From Fodinicurvata fenggangensis DSM 21160 (lineage in GTDB: Bacteria > Pseudomonadota > Alphaproteobacteria > Kiloniellales > DSM-21159), in contig NZ_JMLV01000013.1 in assembly GCF_000686045.1 (NCBI RefSeq), forward strand, positions 40,321 to 104,320: DNA of 64,000 bases, given 5' to 3'. Position numbers and translations under genes: made by a program. The notes beneath the pieces are model-generated. The model was not told the DNA's origin. It searched no databases and was given only the letters and a program-made list of their open reading frames with translations. Position 1 is the first letter of the stretch, and each line of letters begins with the position of its first letter. Positions 59,783 to 64,000 of the stretch are shown in pieces.

Positions 59783-60565
59783 ATGTCCCTCGACTTCACA
59801 TCTCCCCAGAATAGGGCAGGCTATCCCATCAAGCAGGGGATAAATGGCGTACAGCACCGCCGGATCGGCATCATCACAGGCTCAGGCCCCGAAGCGGGAA
59901 TTGACCTTTGGAGCAAGGTTCTTTTTTGGAACCGCAATGCATTAGGCGAACGTTTCAAGGGCGACCTCGAGAGCCCGCCGGTTGTGGTATATTCCGAACC
60001 ACTTCTCGGACTCTCAATGAACCTGCGACGCCACGATAATACTGTATGGAATTGTCTAGCACGCACTGTGCGTGCGATTGAGCCGCATGTAGATGTCTTC
60101 ACAATTGCATGCAACACCCTTCACTATTATGCACCAAGGGTTCGCAGCATGTGCATCAGTGCCGACTTCCTCGACGTTGCAGAGGTGGTTCATTCATATA
60201 TCACTGAGCGCGCCACCAATTCGGCCGCACTCCTCGGTGCCAAACCAGTCGGCTCATTGGACGAATGGTCGCCTTACCATGTCCTGCACAGCGAAGTATC
60301 ATTCGAACAAGCCGCAGATCTCGAGTCAGTTCACGACCTTATCCATCGCATAAAGCATGTTGGAGGAGACAATCCGGAAATACGGCAAAGTTTTATTAAT
60401 ATTCTATCTGCACTGCGGTCGGAAACAATCTTCCTAGCTTGCACTGAACTGCCACTCGTCAACGCAACGGTACCCGGAAAGCTTTTAGTGGACATCAATG
60501 ACCTTCTGGCAAAGGAGTTAGTGGCCCGCTCAATCTCTGAACAGGAGCAACCAAAAGAAACGTGA
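59783..60565 (+). CDS. Aspartate/glutamate racemase family protein
   Basis: 260 residues from ATG 59783 (GGAG seven bases upstream); an earlier in-frame ATG at 59621 would add a non-homologous leader. Motifs: RRIGIITGSGPEAGIDLWSKV at the N-terminus, first catalytic cysteine in FTIACNTLHYY, second in TIFLACTELPLVN. Both cysteines of the two-base racemase mechanism are thus present. The family racemises aspartate, glutamate or hydantoins without a cofactor. It is followed after 16 bp by the D-aminoacylase gene, so the pair likely converts a released D-amino acid to the L-form. Confidence 0.9.
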   Translation: MSLDFTSPQNRAGYPIKQGINGVQHRRIGIITGSGPEAGIDLWSKVLFWNRNALGERFKGDLESPPVVVYSEPLLGLSMNLRRHDNTVWNCLARTVRAIEPHVDVFTIACNTLHYYAPRVRSMCISADFLDVAEVVHSYITERATNSAALLGAKPVGSLDEWSPYHVLHSEVSFEQAADLESVHDLIHRIKHVGGDNPEIRQSFINILSALRSETIFLACTELPLVNATVPGKLLVDINDLLAKELVARSISEQEQPKET

Positions 60566-60581
60566 CTTTTAGGAGGAATGA

Positions 60582-62027
60582 GTGAGCGAAACTTACGACC
60601 TGCTATTCCGAAACGTGCGGATCATCGATGGCACGGGGGCAGTTGAGCGCATTGGCGACGTGGGCGTTTTTGGAAACCGCATCTCTGCGGTTGGGAATCT
60701 GTCGTCAAGCCGAGGAACCCGGGAAATCGAAGGCCGTGGCCTCGTATTAGCCCCCGGCTTCATAGATGTACACACACACGACGATGCACTTGCCCTGGAC
60801 GGCAATCCAATGGAGCCGAAGCTCACGCAGGGCGTCACAACTGTTGTGGTAGGAAACTGCGGCATTAGCCTAGCTCCGCTCAAGCCGGGGATACCTTTGC
60901 TACCTCCTCTCAACATTATCGGCGGAAGCGATGAATACCGATTCCCTACTTTTCGCTCTTATGTGAAGGCATTAGAAGAAAAGCCGCCAGCACTCAATGT
61001 TGCTCCGATGGTAGGCCATTCGACACTGCGTGTAGCCGTCATGGACCGACTTGATCGTGCAGCTACATCTTCCGAGATCACGCAGATGGAAGAGCTTCTA
61101 CAGGAAGCGCTAGATTCCGGCGCAATCGGGTTCAGTACCGGACTCTACTACCCACCAGCGCGTGAAGCACCGCCCGAAGAAGTTCTTACCCTACTCAAGC
61201 GCCTTGCCCTGAGCGGAGCCATTTATACAACGCACATGCGGAATGAGGATGACTTTCTTGAAGACTCATTGCGAGAATCCTTTGACACCGCCGGTGCTGC
61301 TGATGTGCCGCTCGTAATCTCCCATCACAAGTGCATGGGCAAAAACAATCATGGCCTGAGCATGCAAACTTTGAAAATGTTCGATGAAGTCAGAAAAAAG
61401 CAGCTTGTTGGGCTTGACGCCTATCCTTACACTGCTGGGTCAAGCGCTTTGCTTCCTGAGATGGTAGAACAGTGCGAGCGAGTTCTTATTACTTGGTCCG
61501 AACCCCATCCAGAATGTAACGGTCGTGATCTAGCTGAAGTCGCACAGGAGTGGGACACCACGATCAACGATGCGATTGAACACCTACTGCCGGCGGGTGC
61601 CGTCTATTTCCACATGGCTGAGGAAGATGTGCAGCGAATCATAAGCTATCCGCACACTATGATCGGCTCAGATGGCATTCCCCGAGGCGCTCGCCCGCAT
61701 CCACGCCTTTGGGGCACCTTCCCGCGCGTACTCGGCCGGTATGCTCGCGACCTGAAGCTAATGTCGCTCGAAAATGCCGTTCACAAAATGACCGGGCTTG
61801 CTGCTGAAACCTTCAGGCTTGAGGATCGTGGTTACGTCGCCGAGGGGAAGTTCGCTGATATGGTACTGTTCGATCCTGAAATGATTGATGACACCGCCAC
61901 ATATGAGACCCCCGAGATGCGAGCGAACGGTATTCATATGGTAGTAGTGAATGGTACTGTGCTTCTGGAGGAAGGTTTTATTCTTGACCACTCACCGGGA
62001 AAGGTACTTAAGCGCACTTCCCACTAG
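60582..62027 (+). CDS. N-acyl-D-amino-acid deacylase (D-aminoacylase)
   Basis: 481-residue amidohydrolase from GTG 60582 with AGGAGG five bases before. Metal site: GFIDVHTHDD (H-x-H), GNCGISLAPL with the cysteine ligand typical of D-aminoacylases, ISHHKCMGKNNHG, and IGSDGIPRGARPHPR with the catalytic Asp. The ending GYVAEGKFADMVLFDPEMI belongs to the family. It removes acyl groups from N-acyl-D-amino acids to give the free D-amino acid. The stop codon's last base is also the first base of the 32-bp inverted repeat, so the module ends exactly here. Confidence 0.94.
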   Translation: MSETYDLLFRNVRIIDGTGAVERIGDVGVFGNRISAVGNLSSSRGTREIEGRGLVLAPGFIDVHTHDDALALDGNPMEPKLTQGVTTVVVGNCGISLAPLKPGIPLLPPLNIIGGSDEYRFPTFRSYVKALEEKPPALNVAPMVGHSTLRVAVMDRLDRAATSSEITQMEELLQEALDSGAIGFSTGLYYPPAREAPPEEVLTLLKRLALSGAIYTTHMRNEDDFLEDSLRESFDTAGAADVPLVISHHKCMGKNNHGLSMQTLKMFDEVRKKQLVGLDAYPYTAGSSALLPEMVEQCERVLITWSEPHPECNGRDLAEVAQEWDTTINDAIEHLLPAGAVYFHMAEEDVQRIISYPHTMIGSDGIPRGARPHPRLWGTFPRVLGRYARDLKLMSLENAVHKMTGLAAETFRLEDRGYVAEGKFADMVLFDPEMIDDTATYETPEMRANGIHMVVVNGTVLLEEGFILDHSPGKVLKRTSH

Positions 62028-62058
62028 CAATTGTGTTTATGCACAGACCTGATGGCGC
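62027..62058. repeat. Right arm of 32-bp inverted repeat around the catabolic module
   Basis: Perfect reverse complement of 52617-52648, the end of an IS110-type element in opposite orientation. Confidence 0.92.
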
Positions 62059-62115
62059 TGACCTGCTTCCCGAAAACTGGACCGTTTGGAGTGAGAGAAT
62101 TCTCGGTTAGGCTTT
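62059..62115 (+). mobile_element. IS3 family left end (second copy), split by IS630
   Basis: It begins TGACCTGCTTCCCGAAAAC and matches the IS3 end at 50607 onward, sharing GGAGTGAGAGAATTCTCGG. It continues after the IS630 insertion at 63175. Confidence 0.85.
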
Positions 62116-62130
62116 TAAAGCCTGTCGCGT

Positions 62131-62706
62131 TTAATTGATTTCATATCCGGCAGCCCTGAAGAAGTTGGTGCATTCCTCCTCGGTGAAGAGGTCGCAGACA
62201 TGGCCGACAGCCTGCCAGAGTTCGTCGTATGAGCGGGCGGCGGTCTTGCGGATCAGGGTCTTCAGTTTGGAAAACGCCATCTCGATGGGATTGAGATCGG
62301 GGCTGTAGGGCGGCAGGAACAGGAACCAGGCACCGACAGCGCGCAGTGTTTGGGCAGCCTTTGGACTTTTATGGCTGGAGAGGTTGTCGAGGACGACCAC
62401 ATCGCCAGGCTGCAGGCTGGGTGCGAGCTGGGTTTCGATATAGCGCTCGAAGCGCTTGCGGTTCATCGTCCCCTTGATGACCCAGGGGGCGTCGACGCGG
62501 TCCTGACGTAAGGCGGCGATGAAGGTCTGGGTGTTCCAGTGCCCGAAGGGCGCATGATCGACAAGTCGTTGGCCACATGGCGCCCAGCCGGTGGTCTTGA
62601 TCATGTTGGTCTTCAGCGCCGTCTCATCGATGAAGACCAACCGGGAGAGCAGCGCGCGCATAAAGGGCTGGCGCTGATGGATCCAGACTTTCCGCGCGAA
62701 GCGCAC
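62131..62706 (-). CDS. IS630 transposase, DDE part (orfB)
   Basis: 191 residues. DDE superfamily endonuclease: LVFIDETALKTNM (first Asp), VVLDNLSSHKSPKA (second Asp), FLPPYSPDLNPIEMAFSKLKTLIR (Glu). It is joined to orfA by a programmed frameshift at a run of seven A on the coding strand (plus-strand T run about 62741-62747). The frame is intact, so the element may be active. Confidence 0.92.
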   Translation of the reverse strand: MRFARKVWIHQRQPFMRALLSRLVFIDETALKTNMIKTTGWAPCGQRLVDHAPFGHWNTQTFIAALRQDRVDAPWVIKGTMNRKRFERYIETQLAPSLQPGDVVVLDNLSSHKSPKAAQTLRAVGAWFLFLPPYSPDLNPIEMAFSKLKTLIRKTAARSYDELWQAVGHVCDLFTEEECTNFFRAAGYEIN

Positions 62707-62722
62707 ATCCGGGCGAGCTTGC

Positions 62723-63085
62723 TCAGCTGCGAGCAGCTGTTTTTTTGTGCGTCAGGCCGAGCTTGTGCAGCCGCCGGGCCACCGAGGAACGGTGAACATC
62801 TATACCCAGACTTTCGCGTAATTCGAGCACCAACTCATCGAGCGTGATGCCTTTCTTTTCGCTCGTCCTGGTGCGCAGCCAGTCAGACACCTCGCTGAGT
62901 TTACCCCGCCCGGGATTGCCCTGGCGCTTTGGCGCCAGCCCGCCCGTCTCGCGCTTGAGCTTGACCATGTCGTTGACGAATTTGATCGAAACCCGGAAAT
63001 GCGCCGCCGCCCCACGGTGGGTATGACCCTCCTCGACAAACTCGACAACACGGCGGCGAAGCTCAAAGGGATGCGGCTTACCCAT
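62723..63085 (-). CDS. IS630 transposase, helix-turn-helix part (orfA)
   Basis: 120 residues from ATG 63085 (MGKPHPFELRRRVVEFVEEGHTHRGAA). Two HTH segments, HRGAAAHFRVSIKFVNDMVKL and ITLDELVLELRESLGIDVHRSSVARRLHKLGL, form the paired-type DNA-binding domain. Near the end a poly-A slippery run lets ribosomes shift into the DDE frame. Confidence 0.9.
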   Translation of the reverse strand: MGKPHPFELRRRVVEFVEEGHTHRGAAAHFRVSIKFVNDMVKLKRETGGLAPKRQGNPGRGKLSEVSDWLRTRTSEKKGITLDELVLELRESLGIDVHRSSVARRLHKLGLTHKKTAARS

Positions 63086-63193
63086 ATGTAACCCCCTATA
63101 TCTGCCATGCGCAGAGGGAATCACAGATCAAATCTCAGGGGAATCCCGAATCTGATCTACGCCGACACGCTCTAAGAGAGAACCGGGGAGATC

Positions 63194-63463
63194 TTGATGA
63201 AACGGTCGAAATTCAGCGATCAGCAGATCGCCTTTATTCTGCGGCAAGCTGAAGAGGGCGTGCCCGTTGATGAGGTTTGCCGCAAGGCGGGGATTTCAGT
63301 GCAGACCTATTACCGCTGGCGCAAGAAGTATGGCGGCCTGATGCCGTCGGAGATGAAACGCATGAAGCAGCTGGAGGAGGAAAACCAGCGGCTGAAGCGC
63401 CTCGTTGCGGATTTGAGCCTGGACCGGGAAATACTGCAGGAAGTGGTGCGAAAAAAGCTTTGA
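63194..63463 (+). CDS. IS3 family transposase orfA
   Basis: 89 residues, complete. HTH_8 domain FSDQQIAFILRQAEEGVPVDEVCRKAGISVQTYYRWRKKYGG is followed by a leucine-zipper helix (MKQLEEENQRLKRLVADLSLD). The first 26 residues equal those of the interrupted copy at 50.7 kb. AAAAAAG at 63451-63457 is a standard IS3 slippery site for the orfAB fusion. Confidence 0.92.
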   Translation: MMKRSKFSDQQIAFILRQAEEGVPVDEVCRKAGISVQTYYRWRKKYGGLMPSEMKRMKQLEEENQRLKRLVADLSLDREILQEVVRKKL

Positions 63464-63655
63464 AGCCTGCGCAGCGACGCAGATTGGTGGATTGGCTGTG
63501 CACGACCTGGCAAGTGAGCATCCGGCGTGCCTGTGGGGCCCTGGACACGGATCGCCCCACCTACCACTACCGATCGCGGCGTCCTTCGCAGGCTTGTTTG
63601 AGAAAGCGCATTCGCGAGATTACTGAAACGCGGGTGCGCTATGGAAAGCTGCGCG
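63463..63655 (+). pseudogene. IS3 family transposase orfB, N-terminal fragment
   Basis: Encodes KPAQRRRLVDWLCTTWQVSIRRACGALDTDRPTYHYRSRR...LRKRIREITETRVRYG, the HTH_21 part of IS3 OrfB. It breaks off at RVRYG before the DDE domain, at the joint with IS481 sequence. Confidence 0.9.
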
Positions 63656-63700
63656 CACCGCTGTCTCGGCGACTACTAAATCATCCTTCCGTAGGTGCTA
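63656..63700 (+). repeat. 45-bp segment shared with 23318-23362
   Basis: Direct match (one mismatch) to the reverse complement of 23318-23362. It bridges IS3 orfB and IS481 sequence here. Confidence 0.9.
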
Positions 63701-64000
63701 TGGTGTCCAATTCAGCCTGCGTGCCCAGGACATCCATGACAGCGGCCATATCTTCGGACGGGTTTGCACCGAGAACGGCATCGAGCACCGCCTGACCAAA
63801 ATCGGTCATCCCTGGACGAACGGACAGGTGGAACGCATGAACCGCACCATCAAGGACGCCACCGTCAAGCGCTTCCACTATGACAGTCATAGTCAGCTGG
63901 ATGCCCATCTCTACGACTTCGTGAAAGCCTACAACTTTGCACGAAGGCTGAAGACACTGGGTGGTCTCACGCCCTATGAATTCATCTGCAAAGCCTGGAC
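63701..64000 (+). pseudogene. IS481 family transposase, C-terminal part (runs off the window)
   Basis: The frame gives VCTENGIEHRLTKIGHPWTNGQVERMNRTIKDATVKRFHYDSHSQLDAHLYDFVKAYNFARRLKTLGGLTPYEFICKAW, the integrase-core end of IS481 with the catalytic Glu in NGQVERMN. The N-terminal half is replaced by IS3 sequence. Confidence 0.92.

Larger units (their letters stand above)
62116..63174 (-). mobile_element. IS630 family insertion sequence inside IS3
   Basis: It is flanked by TA on both sides (62116-62117 and 63173-63174). The ends are similar inverted repeats (AAAGCCTGTCGCG on the left; the right end reads AGAGCGTGTCGGCG on the other strand). Length of about 1.06 kb is normal for the family. 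Confidence 0.85.

Overview
The window looks like an alphaproteobacterial chromosome, probably of the Rhodospirillales type and probably marine or halotolerant. The clues are a GC-rich backbone with an ileS-lspA-BamF-like lipoprotein-M16 peptidase order, a complete three-gene N-acetylglutaminylglutamine amide (NAGGN) osmolyte cluster, and a tandem two-domain cold shock protein. The species call is inference only.

Backbone, 1-22,962. On the minus strand lie an M16 peptidase pair (the distal member cut by the window edge), a BamF-like lipoprotein, lspA, ileS and a MaoC hydratase. They are followed by a double cold-shock-domain gene, a PadR-MFS-arsH operon, a LysR regulator divergent from a two-subunit TPP-dependent decarboxylase (ComD/ComE-like), an AAA/DUF4143 ATPase whose start codon lies in a perfect palindrome, tRNA-Leu(CAA), the NAGGN cluster (amidotransferase, GNAT/ATP-grasp ligase, M42 peptidase), a phosphonate/phosphite-type ABC importer (phnC, phnD and two phnE genes), and tRNA-Thr(TGT).

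Mobile/defence island, about 22,963-44,155. It starts with a decayed IS481 element. Next come an unknown gene, an excisionase-like HTH gene, a hairpin-rich leader and two overlapping tyrosine recombinases. Then follows a segment of about 12 kb bracketed by imperfect direct repeats (near 28.6 and 40.8 kb, sharing one identical 33-bp block). It contains a degenerate repeat array that resembles type I-F CRISPR hairpins, a tightly coupled four-gene restriction-like operon (adenine methyltransferase, CoiA-like nuclease, SF2 helicase, GIY-YIG nuclease), a HipBA toxin-antitoxin pair with palindromic operators, and an orphan soxCD pair. The right-hand repeat overlaps the 3' end of a PrimPol/RepB-like replication gene, which is followed by another HTH gene and an integrase. 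This is the most likely place for an undescribed system.

Transport/catabolic islands, 44,325-62,058. A GntR-TRAP-TAXI operon lies divergent to a metallo-beta-lactamase-fold hydrolase. After a pile of broken insertion sequences (IS1595, IS66, a tyrosine recombinase, IS3, IS4, IS110; 49.4-52.65 kb) comes a 9.4-kb module: asparaginase, a PuuE-like deacetylase, a sugar-type ABC importer with an unusual fused double permease, an Asp/Glu racemase family protein and N-acyl-D-amino-acid deacylase. This module is bounded exactly by a perfect 32-bp inverted repeat derived from the end of an IS110-type element. I infer import and breakdown of N-acylated or D-configured amino acids.

Right edge, 62,059-64,000. 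An IS3 copy has an intact IS630 element inserted in its left end, and its orfB is fused to the 3' half of an IS481 transposase. The fusion passes through a 45-bp segment (one mismatch) that also occurs in the IS481 relic at 23.3 kb.
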